64,000 nt of DNA. Origin: Brumimicrobium sp. (lineage in GTDB: Bacteria > Bacteroidota > Bacteroidia > Flavobacteriales_D > Crocinitomicaceae). The notes under the pieces were generated by a model. That model did no database searches and was not told where the DNA came from. It saw only the letters and a program-made list of their open reading frames with translations. Both the position numbers and the translations under genes were made by a program. The DNA lies in the NCBI GenBank assembly GCA_023957385.1, contig JAMLGZ010000001.1, positions 1,288,923 through 1,352,922 on the forward strand, written 5' to 3'. Shown here one piece after another: positions 44,360 through 52,625 of this stretch; the stretch's first letter is position 1, and every line of letters starts with the position of its first letter.

Positions 44360-45763
44360 CTATGATTCACATGACTCATGCATTAATTTCTTGATTTCAC
44401 AGATGATATTTTCAGCTAGAGTATTAGCTTTTACTTCATCTTTACTTTCTGCATAAATTCTAATGATAGGTTCTGTATTACTTTTCCTTAGGTGAACCCA
44501 TTCTTTTTCAAAATATATTTTTACACCATCTGCTGTATCAATTTCATTTTTCGCATATTTCTTCTGTATATCAGAAAGAATTTTATCTACGTCTGTTTCT
44601 GGTGTTAATTCAATCTTATTCTTAGAAATCACATATTTTGGATAAGAATCTCTTAACTGGCTAACTTTCTTACCTGATTTTGCTAAATGGGTTAAAAACA
44701 AAGCGATTCCCACCAAAGCATCTCTTCCGTAATGTAATTCAGGGAGAATAACGCCTCCATTTCCTTCCCCGCCAATTACAGCGTTGATTTCTTTCATTTT
44801 GGTTACTACATTTACTTCACCAACAGCTGATGCAGCATATTGGTATCCATGTCCTTCTGTGATATCTCGCAAAGCTCTGGTAGAGGAAAGGTTGGAAACA
44901 GTTGCCCCACCTTTTTGACTTAAAATATAATCAGCTACAGCAACTAAGGTATATTCTTCCCCAAACATAGAACCATCCTCACACACTAAAGCCAACCGAT
45001 CTACGTCGGGATCGACAGAAATTCCAAGATTTGCTTTGTTTTCAACGACAGAAGAGGATAATTCAACTAGGTGGTTGGGAAGTGGTTCAGGATTATGCGC
45101 AAAGATACCAGTAGGCTCACAATTTAGTCCTATTACTTTCGATAGTCCTAATGCATTTAACAATAAAGGAACGGCAATTCCCCCTGTTGAATTTACAGCG
45201 TCCACTACAATGCTGAAATCGGCTTTTTCAATAGCTTCTTTGTCCACATAAGGCAAACTTAAAATAGTTTCAATATGTTTGTGGATATAATCGTGATCTT
45301 GTGTGATTTTACCGAGTTTGTCAACATCTATAAAATCAAATTCTTCTTTTTCAGCAATTTCAAGTACGCGTTTTCCGTCTGTATCTGAAATAAATTCACC
45401 CAGATTATTTAATAATTTTAGCGCATTCCATTCTTTTGGATTATGACTTGCAGTAATAATAATCCCTCCATGTGTCTTTTCAGTGATTACAGCCATTTCA
45501 ACTGTAGGAGTGGTAGAAAGACCCAAGTCAAGTACGCTAATTCCTAAGCTTCTTAGGGTTGAGATTACTAAGTTACTTACAATTGACCCAGATAAACGAG
45601 CATCTCTTCCGATAACTACTTTTAATTGACGTGCATTATTAATTTCTTGTAGCCATGTTCCGTAGGCAGCGGCAAATTTAACCACGTCCACAGGGGAAAG
45701 TCCTTCACCTACCTTCCCACCAATGGTTCCTCGGATACCAGATATAGATTTGATTAGGGTCAT
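44360..45763 (-). CDS. glmM: Phosphoglucosamine mutase (phosphohexomutase family)
   Basis: The 467-residue protein has all alpha-D-phosphohexomutase motifs: phosphoserine S106 in IITASHNPKEWN, metal-binding DPDVDRLALV, sugar-binding GEGNGGVI and phosphate-binding RKSNTEPIIRIYAES. In Bacteroidota this type is annotated as GlmM, converting GlcN-6-P to GlcN-1-P for peptidoglycan and lipid A; phosphomannomutase activity cannot be excluded by sequence. It lies 11 bases downstream of ribH. Confidence 0.9.
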   Translation of the reverse strand: MTLIKSISGIRGTIGGKVGEGLSPVDVVKFAAAYGTWLQEINNARQLKVVIGRDARLSGSIVSNLVISTLRSLGISVLDLGLSTTPTVEMAVITEKTHGGIIITASHNPKEWNALKLLNNLGEFISDTDGKRVLEIAEKEEFDFIDVDKLGKITQDHDYIHKHIETILSLPYVDKEAIEKADFSIVVDAVNSTGGIAVPLLLNALGLSKVIGLNCEPTGIFAHNPEPLPNHLVELSSSVVENKANLGISVDPDVDRLALVCEDGSMFGEEYTLVAVADYILSQKGGATVSNLSSTRALRDITEGHGYQYAASAVGEVNVVTKMKEINAVIGGEGNGGVILPELHYGRDALVGIALFLTHLAKSGKKVSQLRDSYPKYVISKNKIELTPETDVDKILSDIQKKYAKNEIDTADGVKIYFEKEWVHLRKSNTEPIIRIYAESKDEVKANTLAENIICEIKKLMHESCES

Positions 45764-45774
45764 TTCTTAAATTT

Positions 45775-46263
45775 TTATATTGTTTTTTTTAAATGAATCA
45801 TTTTGATACAAGCCACAGCAGCTTCAGTTCCTTTGTTACCATATTTCCCACCTGATCTGTCGATAGCTTGCTGTAAAGTATTATCAGTTAGGACACAGAA
45901 AATAGCAGGTTTATTGAATTTTAGGGCGACATCTTTAATTCCTAAGGCAGTTCCCTGACAAACAAAATCGAAATGTTTGGTTTCACCTTGAATAACAGAA
46001 CCTATGGCTATTACTCCATCAATTTCTATCTTTTCTAGTAACCATTGAGAGGCTAGAGGTAGTTCATACGCTCCTGGAACGTATTTTACAGTGATATTTT
46101 TCGCTTTTACTCCGTTCTCTAAAAGTGTTTCTTGCGCTCCTTTTAGAAGATTAAAAGTAATATTATCGTTCCATTCTGAAACAACAATGCCGACTTTGAA
46201 ATCGGCACCGTTTGGAATAGTATTTTTATCGTATTGAGATAGATTCTTATTTGCTGTTGCCAT
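45775..46263 (-). CDS. ribH: 6,7-dimethyl-8-ribityllumazine synthase
   Basis: RibH condenses the pyrimidine and butanone phosphate precursors in riboflavin synthesis. The 162 residues show VGIVVSEWND, VPGAYELPLASQWL, IAIGSVIQGETKHFDFVCQG (catalytic His) and GVLTDNTLQQAIDRSGG-like FCVLTDNTLQQAIDRSGG. Its ATG overlaps the TPR gene stop by one base (TAATG), so translation is coupled. Confidence 0.97.
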   Translation of the reverse strand: MATANKNLSQYDKNTIPNGADFKVGIVVSEWNDNITFNLLKGAQETLLENGVKAKNITVKYVPGAYELPLASQWLLEKIEIDGVIAIGSVIQGETKHFDFVCQGTALGIKDVALKFNKPAIFCVLTDNTLQQAIDRSGGKYGNKGTEAAVACIKMIHLKKTI

Positions 46264-46904
46264 TATTCTACGATTGAGTTTTCGGCTCTTGTGATATATT
46301 TTTCAATTTGTTTTTGATTCGCAAAAGTCAAATACTTGTTCTTAATAATACGGTAATATTCTGCCGCTTTTTGGTAATCACCTGCTTCTTCGGCATTTAG
46401 TCCAGCTTTAAAGTAAAATACAGGAGTAGTTGCATCATTTTCAACTCTTTCAGCTGCTTCAATATACTTTTTAACAGCATTTTTGTAATCTCCTAATTCT
46501 GAGTAGCAATCTCCTTGTGTACCAATCGCTAAAGTCATTAAATACGTATCGTCAATTTTAACTTTCTTCAACTCGTTTAATGCTTCTTCATATTTCCCTT
46601 GCTCAAAATAAAGGTTTCCCAATGCATAGCTAGAAATTTTTCCACCTGCATAGCCTTTGTATTCTTTTGCAAGATATTCAAACTCATCAATAGCAGCTTG
46701 GGTAGAATCTTTTTCCATATACATGATTCCGTCTGCTATTTCAGCTTTAGACGCTTCGTTCTTAGGACCAGAAATAAACTTCTGGTAGGCAAGTACTACT
46801 AGCACGATAAGAACAGCTGCTCCTACAGCATAGGTTGAGATTTTTAAAATCTTATTTCCTTTAAATTGTTCTAATAATTCTTCTTTTGTAATGTAATCAC
46901 TCAT
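46263..46904 (-). CDS. Membrane-anchored tetratricopeptide-repeat protein
   Basis: The ATG at 46904 is preferred over the TTG at 46913, giving 213 residues. One membrane helix lies at residues 25-44 (ILKISTYAVGAAVLIVLVVL), followed by about four TPR units (ALGNLYFEQGKYEEALNEL, CYSELGDYKNAVKKYIEA, AGLNAEEAGDYQKAAEYY). The layout resembles YfgM/BamD-like tether proteins; in E. coli YfgM assists periplasmic folding. The gene heads the ribH-glmM-desulfurase operon and faces recF, an order often seen in this phylum. Confidence 0.85.
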   Translation of the reverse strand: MSDYITKEELLEQFKGNKILKISTYAVGAAVLIVLVVLAYQKFISGPKNEASKAEIADGIMYMEKDSTQAAIDEFEYLAKEYKGYAGGKISSYALGNLYFEQGKYEEALNELKKVKIDDTYLMTLAIGTQGDCYSELGDYKNAVKKYIEAAERVENDATTPVFYFKAGLNAEEAGDYQKAAEYYRIIKNKYLTFANQKQIEKYITRAENSIVE

Positions 46905-46924
46905 AATTAGCAAATTTCAAGTTG

Positions 46925-46932
46925 CAAAAATA
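46925..46932 (-). promoter_or_regulatory. Putative -7 box for the TPR-ribH-glmM operon
   Basis: On the minus strand TATTTTTG matches TAnnTTTG and lies 20 bases before the ATG at 46904. Confidence 0.5.
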
Positions 46933-47015
46933 AGTTTTTTTTTAATCTAAAACTAAGATTTTATAAAAAGTAAATTGTTAAGAAGTATTTTTCTTATTTC
47001 TTTCTTACATTTTCG

Positions 47016-47023
47016 TATCTTTA
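47016..47023 (+). promoter_or_regulatory. Putative -7 box for recF
   Basis: TATCTTTA differs from TAnnTTTG only at the last base and ends just 4 bases before the recF GTG, which points to a leaderless transcript. Confidence 0.4.
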
Positions 47024-47027
47024 CAAC

Positions 47028-48158
47028 GTGGACAAGCATCAATATTTATCAAAATTAAGCTTAGTAAATTTTAAAAATTACAAGCAATTGGATATCATAT
47101 TATCACCCGATATCAATTGTTTTATTGGTGCTAATGGTGTAGGAAAAACCAATATTTTGGATGCCTTATATTATTTGAGTATGTGTCGTTCTTATCTAAA
47201 TCCAATTGACTCTCAGAACATTCAATTTGATGAAGGCTTTTTCATGATCCAAGGAACTTGGCAAAATGAAGAGCGTACTGATACTATTTATTGTGGTGTA
47301 AAACGAGGCCAGAAAAAAGTTTTTAGCAAGAATAAAGTAGCCTATGAAAAACTGTCAGATCATATTGGTAGTTATCCTTGCGTAATGATTTCTCCGTATG
47401 ATCGTGATTTAATTACAGAAGGAAGTGAGGAACGTAGAAAATGGCTTGATAGTATTATTTCTCAATTCGATCGTGATTTCTTGAATGATTTAATTAAATA
47501 TAACAAGGTATTAGAACAACGGAATGCCTTACTTAAAAACATGTTTAATAGAGGCTTTTTTGAACTTGAAGATATAAGTGTTTGGGATGAGCAATTGGTA
47601 ACAATAGGTTGCCGAATCTATCAGAAACGTGCGCAAATGATGGTTGATTTTATTCCTATCTTTCAAAAATACTATCAATGGCTTTCGAATGATAGAGAAG
47701 TGGTAGACTTGAATTATCGTTCTCAATTGTCGGAAGGAGATTTTTCCGATTTGTTAGCTCAAGCTCAGTTTTTAGATCGACAAAGAGGAAATACTTCGGT
47801 GGGACCGCATAAAGATGATTTTATTTTCACAATCAACGGTCAGCATATTAAAAAGTTTGGCTCTCAAGGACAGCAGAAATCGTATTTAATTTCTTTACGC
47901 TTAGCTCAATATGAGTGGCTCTTAGAAAACCTCAAGAAAAAACCTGTCTTACTATTAGATGATATTTTTGATAAATTAGATAATAGTAGGGTAGAGCGTT
48001 TGATGCAAATGGTGCATAATCAACGTTTTGGTCAGGTTCTAATTACAGATACTGATAAAGATAGAATTGCTTCAATCTTTGAGAATAATGGAATACCATA
48101 TAAAGCTTTTTATGTCAATCAAAACACTATTGTGGAAGAAAATGAAATCGCAGTATGA
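47028..48158 (+). CDS. recF: DNA replication and repair protein RecF
   Basis: RecF loads the recombination machinery at single-strand gaps. The 376-residue SMC-like ATPase has Walker A GANGVGKTN (34-42), the RecF signature SQGQQKSYLISLRLAQ and Walker B VLLLDDIFDKLD. The start is GTG at 47028, since LVNFKNY must lie close to the N-terminus and no ATG fits. It overlaps the following DUF721 gene by 4 bases (ATGA). Confidence 0.97.
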   Translation: MDKHQYLSKLSLVNFKNYKQLDIILSPDINCFIGANGVGKTNILDALYYLSMCRSYLNPIDSQNIQFDEGFFMIQGTWQNEERTDTIYCGVKRGQKKVFSKNKVAYEKLSDHIGSYPCVMISPYDRDLITEGSEERRKWLDSIISQFDRDFLNDLIKYNKVLEQRNALLKNMFNRGFFELEDISVWDEQLVTIGCRIYQKRAQMMVDFIPIFQKYYQWLSNDREVVDLNYRSQLSEGDFSDLLAQAQFLDRQRGNTSVGPHKDDFIFTINGQHIKKFGSQGQQKSYLISLRLAQYEWLLENLKKKPVLLLDDIFDKLDNSRVERLMQMVHNQRFGQVLITDTDKDRIASIFENNGIPYKAFYVNQNTIVEENEIAV

Positions 48159-48457
48159 ATGAGAAAGAACGATTCCAAGAGGATACTAATTTAGAAAAAA
48201 TTATTTCCAAAATGTTTAAAGCATGGGGCTTGGCTCCTAAGATGAAAGAATTGGATGTCGTTGCTGCGTGGCCTGAACTCATGGGGAAAGGAGTGGCACA
48301 TCGAACTCAGGAAATTTATATTCGAAATAAAATACTTCACCTCAAAATGAATTCATCTGTAATGCGTGATGAATTGGTATATGGAAGAAGTGTGATTATT
48401 CAACGGATTAATGAATATGCTGGAGAAGAAGTAATTGTAGATGTCTGGTTTGAGTAG
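48155..48457 (+). CDS. DUF721 (DciA-like) family protein
   Basis: The 100-residue protein has the DUF721 pattern (VVAAWPELMGKGVAHRTQ, ILHLKMNSSVMRDEL). Family members related to DciA load or interact with the replicative helicase DnaB; the Bacteroidota short forms have not been studied much. Overlap with recF by 4 bases and shared transcription fit a role in replication or repair. Confidence 0.9.
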   Translation: MNEKERFQEDTNLEKIISKMFKAWGLAPKMKELDVVAAWPELMGKGVAHRTQEIYIRNKILHLKMNSSVMRDELVYGRSVIIQRINEYAGEEVIVDVWFE

Positions 48458-48458
48458 A

Positions 48459-49343
48459 TTATACCACTTCGAGTGGCTGATATTTCCATCTTCTATGTGA
48501 CCAAAGCCAATATTGAGGTTCTTTTCGAATGACTTCTTCTAAATATTGAGAATGTTTATTTGTTATAAAACCTTCAACTTCGTTTTCAGGATGTTCAGTA
48601 ATTAGGGAGAATTCTACTTCATAGAAACCTCTCTTTTTCTTATAAATAGTTCCAAAAACAACCGCTTGTTGGTGCTTAGTGGCTAATTTCTCACCTCCAG
48701 GCATCCATCCAGTTTGTTGATTGAGAAAAGTATTCCAATGAGCATGCTGCACATCACGTGGTGACTGGTCGTTGATAACTACGCTTAATGTGGGTGGCAT
48801 AGACTCTTTTTCATTTAGAAAACGAGGAAATTCTCGTATGCTAAGCATTTTTAATCCAAAACGTTGACGAGAGTTTAAAATTTTCTTGTCATAAAAGTCA
48901 TTTTTTAAAGGTTGATATACAGCTACGGTTTTGTGTTTCATCTGTTGTGCTAATCCTACAGCATAATATTCCCAGTTGTTGTAATGCCCGCATAAAATCA
49001 TAACATCTCTTCCTTCATCATAATATTTGTTGACCAATTCAGGATTAATGATATTACATCTTTTTCTAATTTCTTTATCGGAAATAGTCAATGACTTTGC
49101 ACTCTCTACTAAAAAATCTGCAAAGTGCTTATAAAAACCTTCTTCAATCTTTTTTAATCTCTCTTCAGGGAATTCAGGAAAAGAATTTTTTAGGTTTTCA
49201 CGAACAACTTTTTTTCTGTAACCAACTATGTAATAGGTAAGTATGTAAACAATGTCAGAGATGATATAGAGTGCCCAAAAGGGTAAAAGCGATATTGGCA
49301 TCGCGATACAGTAATATACAAAGGCACTTAAAAATCTAGTCAT
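48459..49343 (-). CDS. Lipid A biosynthesis acyltransferase (LpxL/HtrB family)
   Basis: The 294-residue protein has an N-terminal membrane helix (residues 8-40) and the acyltransferase HX4E motif H120-YNNW-E125 in LCGHYNNWEYYAVG, followed by VAVYQPLKNDFYD and SVVINDQSPRD. It adds a secondary acyl chain to lipid A (or an ornithine lipid) at the inner membrane. It ends one base after the DUF721 gene, tail to tail. The 187 bases upstream hold no gene. Confidence 0.92.
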   Translation of the reverse strand: MTRFLSAFVYYCIAMPISLLPFWALYIISDIVYILTYYIVGYRKKVVRENLKNSFPEFPEERLKKIEEGFYKHFADFLVESAKSLTISDKEIRKRCNIINPELVNKYYDEGRDVMILCGHYNNWEYYAVGLAQQMKHKTVAVYQPLKNDFYDKKILNSRQRFGLKMLSIREFPRFLNEKESMPPTLSVVINDQSPRDVQHAHWNTFLNQQTGWMPGGEKLATKHQQAVVFGTIYKKKRGFYEVEFSLITEHPENEVEGFITNKHSQYLEEVIRKEPQYWLWSHRRWKYQPLEVV

Positions 49344-49530
49344 CTTTTGAAATAATGTCCAAAAATAGTTTTTAAAATGTAATAATTACGGAATTATCAC
49401 ATTTGTTTTATAGTAATTTTATCACTCTAGTTCATTTTTCTTTTTGTAATAAATCTATAAATATTTAATTGTTAGTTTTCTACCAAGATTAACGCTTGTT
49501 TTTTTTAAAACGTATAAAATGTTAAATAAA

Positions 49531-50178
49531 TTATACGTAAGAAGATTTTCTTATTGAAAGTGTTGAGAAAGATTCGAGTTTATTAAGTAAGGTAGGGCTT
49601 ATCGTTATAGGAGATTCGATAAGTAAGGTGCAGTCTCCTTCAAAATTTTGTTGAAGAATAGCGATATCTGATTCCTTAATTACACTCATGATAAATGGCA
49701 TTTCTTCATAAGAGAAACTGAGTTCAAATATATCTTTTACTATAGAAGTTATGATTTCTCCTTGTTCGAGTGCCTCTCTAGCAGCTGTACGGTAAGCATT
49801 GATAAGTCCACCAACACCTAATTTCACTCCGCCATAATAACGGACAACCCCAATAAGCACGTTGGTTAGCTCAAATGACTGAATCTGACCTAAGATAGGC
49901 GGTCCAGCACTATTAGAGGGTTCGCCATCGTCATTGGCACGATAAATCTCCATATTAGCTCCAAATCGATATGCATAGCAAAGATGTCTAGCTTGAAAAT
50001 GTTCTTTGCGCCATTTTTCTAAAAATTCTTTTGCTTGGATTTCGGTGGAGCATGGAACGGCAATACCTATAAACTTAGAACCTTTTTCTTTATAGATTCC
50101 TCCGGATTGTGCTTTTAAAGTTTTGTATGTTGTTGGTAAATTCAGTACTTTTGGTTTTTTACAAATATACGAAAACAT
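49531..50178 (-). CDS. YigZ/IMPACT family protein
   Basis: The longer frame from 50247 runs through the start of the divergent gene; the ATG at 50178 gives 215 residues, and homologues start near YKTLKAQSGG, so an even later start is possible. Motifs: YKEKGSKFIGIAVPC, HLCYAYRFG, DDGEPSNSAGPPIL and VVRYYGGVKLGVGGLINAYRTAA are the UPF0029/IMPACT signature. The fold is similar to ribosomal protein S5 domain 2; the molecular role in bacteria is unclear. Only 13 bases separate it from the divergent lipoprotein start. Confidence 0.92.
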   Translation of the reverse strand: MFSYICKKPKVLNLPTTYKTLKAQSGGIYKEKGSKFIGIAVPCSTEIQAKEFLEKWRKEHFQARHLCYAYRFGANMEIYRANDDGEPSNSAGPPILGQIQSFELTNVLIGVVRYYGGVKLGVGGLINAYRTAAREALEQGEIITSIVKDIFELSFSYEEMPFIMSVIKESDIAILQQNFEGDCTLLIESPITISPTLLNKLESFSTLSIRKSSYV

Positions 50179-50191
50179 TAATTTGAGTTGG

Positions 50192-50701
50192 ATGAAAACT
50201 AAAATCCTATTATATGCTTTAATCTCTATAGGTTTACTTTCTTGCAAAAAAGAACAATCTTGTAATGATGGGATTTTTGATTCAAAAAAGGAGGAGAAAA
50301 CGGATTGTGGAGGTGTGTGTCCGCCTTGTAATTATAAACCAACCGTGATTGAAAATTACGTAAGCGTAAAAATAAAAGGTAAATTGGTTTCTTTTTCTGA
50401 TATTCAACTGATTAAATCTCCTGAATGGAAATTGCGCTTTAAGAATGATACAATTGATATTCGTTTAAATCTTGGTGCAGGAGATTCTTTAGGAGGAAGA
50501 CCTATAGATACGCTTGATACGTATGGAGTGGTTAAAAATGCCTCTTATGCAAAATATGTTTCGGGTCTTGTTTTATTTACTGAAATAGATCATACTAAAA
50601 ATACAATTTCGGGATATTTTCAAGCAACCATGGCTACTACGTATAATACGTGGGATACTTTGTATTTAACTGGAGGAGAGTTTAAAAAAGTAAAGTGGTA
50701 A
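50192..50701 (+). CDS. Small lipoprotein of unknown function
   Basis: The ATG at 50192 starts a lipoprotein signal peptide with lipobox LLSC (Cys near residue 17), giving 169 residues. After it comes a short Cys-rich segment (DCGGVCPPCNY) of the kind found after the anchor in many Bacteroidota lipoproteins, then a beta-rich domain (VSVKIKGKLVSFSDIQL, TISGYFQATMATTYNTWDT) that resembles small lipocalin-like or DUF-type domains. Function unknown. It is followed after one base by the DAHP synthase gene, an unusual operon partner. Confidence 0.75.
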   Translation: MKTKILLYALISIGLLSCKKEQSCNDGIFDSKKEEKTDCGGVCPPCNYKPTVIENYVSVKIKGKLVSFSDIQLIKSPEWKLRFKNDTIDIRLNLGAGDSLGGRPIDTLDTYGVVKNASYAKYVSGLVLFTEIDHTKNTISGYFQATMATTYNTWDTLYLTGGEFKKVKW

Positions 50702-50702
50702 C

Positions 50703-51770
50703 ATGGAATTAGATATTAAGCAACTTAAAAAACCCTTTCTGATTGCTGGACCTTGTAGTGTGGAAAGTGAGGAGCAAGTATTTACAATTGCCCAAGAGTT
50801 AAAAAGGGAATGTGCACCGGCTTTATTACGAGGTGGTATTTGGAAGCCTAGAACACGTCCTAATTCATTTGAAGGTGTGGGAGCAATAGGTTTACCTTGG
50901 TTAGTGAATGCGGGGAAATCGGTTAATATTCCTGTTGCCACGGAAGTAGCAAATGCAAAGCATGTTGAAGAAGCCTTAAAGGCTGGAGTTAATGTTTTAT
51001 GGATTGGAGCGCGAACCACGGCTAACCCTTTTGCTGTACAAGATATAGCTGATGCGCTAAAAGGAGTGAAGATGACTATTATGGTGAAAAACCCTATTAA
51101 TCCGGATTTAATGTTGTGGTTAGGGGCTTTCGAACGACTTGAAAATGCAGGAATAACTAGCCTTATAGCTATACACCGTGGTTTTTCTGTATATAATCAT
51201 CCTCAGTACAGAAACGTCCCAAACTGGGCAATTCCGATTGCTTTAAAGGAAGAGAGATCGGATATTCCTATTATTGGAGACCCAAGTCATATTTCAGGAA
51301 AACGCGAAGGCCTATTTTCATTAGCGCAAAAAGCACTTGATTTGAATTATGCTGGTTTAATGCTTGAAGTACACAATACTCCTGAAAAAGCTTGGTCAGA
51401 TGCTCAACAACAAATTACTCCTGCAGCATATAAAGAACTAATTCAAAACTTGATTCTTCGAAGTGAATTTATTCAACAAAAAGAAGAGAGTAGTATCCAG
51501 AATGCACGTAAACGTATTGCAGCAATTGATGACCAATTATTTTCTTTATTAAAGGATAGGATGAAGATTGCAGAAGAAATAGGTGCCTATAAAAAAGATC
51601 ATCAAATTACAATTTTGCAGACGGAACAGTGGAAAAATATATTGGAAACACGATTGAGTAATGCAAAATCATTAGGTTTGTCCGAAGAGTTTATGAAAGA
51701 GATTCTAGATGCTATTCACGAAGAATCTATTCGTCATCAAACGGAAGTGATGAATAGAAAAGAGAGTTGA
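50703..51770 (+). CDS. Bifunctional DAHP synthase / chorismate mutase type II
   Basis: The 355-residue protein fuses a type I-beta 3-deoxy-7-phosphoheptulonate synthase (residues 8-250: LIAGPCSVESEEQ, ALLRGGIWKPRTRP, IAIHRGF, IGDPSHISGKRE, LMLEVHNTPEKA) with an AroQ-type chorismate mutase (residues 265-350: ARKRIAAIDDQLFSLLKDRM, IAEEIGAYKKDH). This is the usual Bacteroidota arrangement and allows feedback control of the first step of the shikimate pathway through the mutase domain. Confidence 0.95.
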   Translation: MELDIKQLKKPFLIAGPCSVESEEQVFTIAQELKRECAPALLRGGIWKPRTRPNSFEGVGAIGLPWLVNAGKSVNIPVATEVANAKHVEEALKAGVNVLWIGARTTANPFAVQDIADALKGVKMTIMVKNPINPDLMLWLGAFERLENAGITSLIAIHRGFSVYNHPQYRNVPNWAIPIALKEERSDIPIIGDPSHISGKREGLFSLAQKALDLNYAGLMLEVHNTPEKAWSDAQQQITPAAYKELIQNLILRSEFIQQKEESSIQNARKRIAAIDDQLFSLLKDRMKIAEEIGAYKKDHQITILQTEQWKNILETRLSNAKSLGLSEEFMKEILDAIHEESIRHQTEVMNRKES

Positions 51771-51771
51771 T

Positions 51772-52533
51772 TTACAAATAAATCTCTATCCCACAATTTA
51801 AACCTACAGCCCAAGATTTACGAATATAAGGTCCTTGCTTTACATAGTTATTATTTAATTGTCGGCTGGCCTCTCCCATGATAAATACTCCCGCATTTTT
51901 CCCTATTTTAAATTGAACTCCTAGGTCAACTACGGCATCTATTAAGATAAAATTGAATTTATCACGGATAATGAATTTTTCCGTTTGCTCATTCTTATAT
52001 TTATCAAAAGTGGTTAATTCTCTTTTCATGGATAAGAAAGCCCTTGGTATAATTCCTGCACCCGCATAGAGTTTGATATTTTCCCCATAGGTGTATGCAA
52101 TTTTTAAAGGAACAGCAATGTGGCGGTATGAGTTTGTGTATTTATAGAGTGAATCACTACTAGCATAAGAAAAACGTTCTTTATTGGATGAATATCCAAT
52201 GCCGATATCTAATTTAAAGGATTTAGAGAGAGGATTGCGAACGCCTAAAAAATATCCTGTTGTCCAAACTCCTTTTTCATCGGATTTCATGCCAAGAGGT
52301 TCTCCAAATAAACCTTCATTTACTTTAAGTGTTCGGTATGTATAAGAAGGGGTAAAGCCGACATATAATTCAATACCAGATTTCTCTCGTTTCACTTTTT
52401 CTTTCTTTACTTTAACAGATTTTTCACTTTTTGACGTTTCTTCTTGTACGGGAGATGAATTACCTTCTGTAATGATCTGAGAAAAAGACGAAAATGAAAT
52501 TAAAAATAGGGTAATTATAGAAATATATTTCAT
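51772..52533 (-). CDS. Outer-membrane beta-barrel (porin-like) protein
   Basis: The 253-residue protein has a signal peptide (MKYISIITLFLISFSSFSQ), a short linker rich in Lys, Glu and Ser (residues 20-50), then alternating strands (IELYVGFTPSYTYRTL, LDIGIGYSSNKERFSY, IKLYAGAGIIPRAFLS) that end in GLNCGIEIYL, typical of an eight-stranded OmpA/PorT-like barrel. No specific function is visible. It meets the DAHP synthase gene tail to tail with one base between. Confidence 0.78.
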   Translation of the reverse strand: MKYISIITLFLISFSSFSQIITEGNSSPVQEETSKSEKSVKVKKEKVKREKSGIELYVGFTPSYTYRTLKVNEGLFGEPLGMKSDEKGVWTTGYFLGVRNPLSKSFKLDIGIGYSSNKERFSYASSDSLYKYTNSYRHIAVPLKIAYTYGENIKLYAGAGIIPRAFLSMKRELTTFDKYKNEQTEKFIIRDKFNFILIDAVVDLGVQFKIGKNAGVFIMGEASRQLNNNYVKQGPYIRKSWAVGLNCGIEIYL

Positions 52534-52625
52534 AAAAAATTGAACTCTTTAATGTTTGAATTGTAAAATCAATTAATTTAGCTAAATAACGTATTATTTA
52601 TTATAAAATTTCAAATCACAAATTT

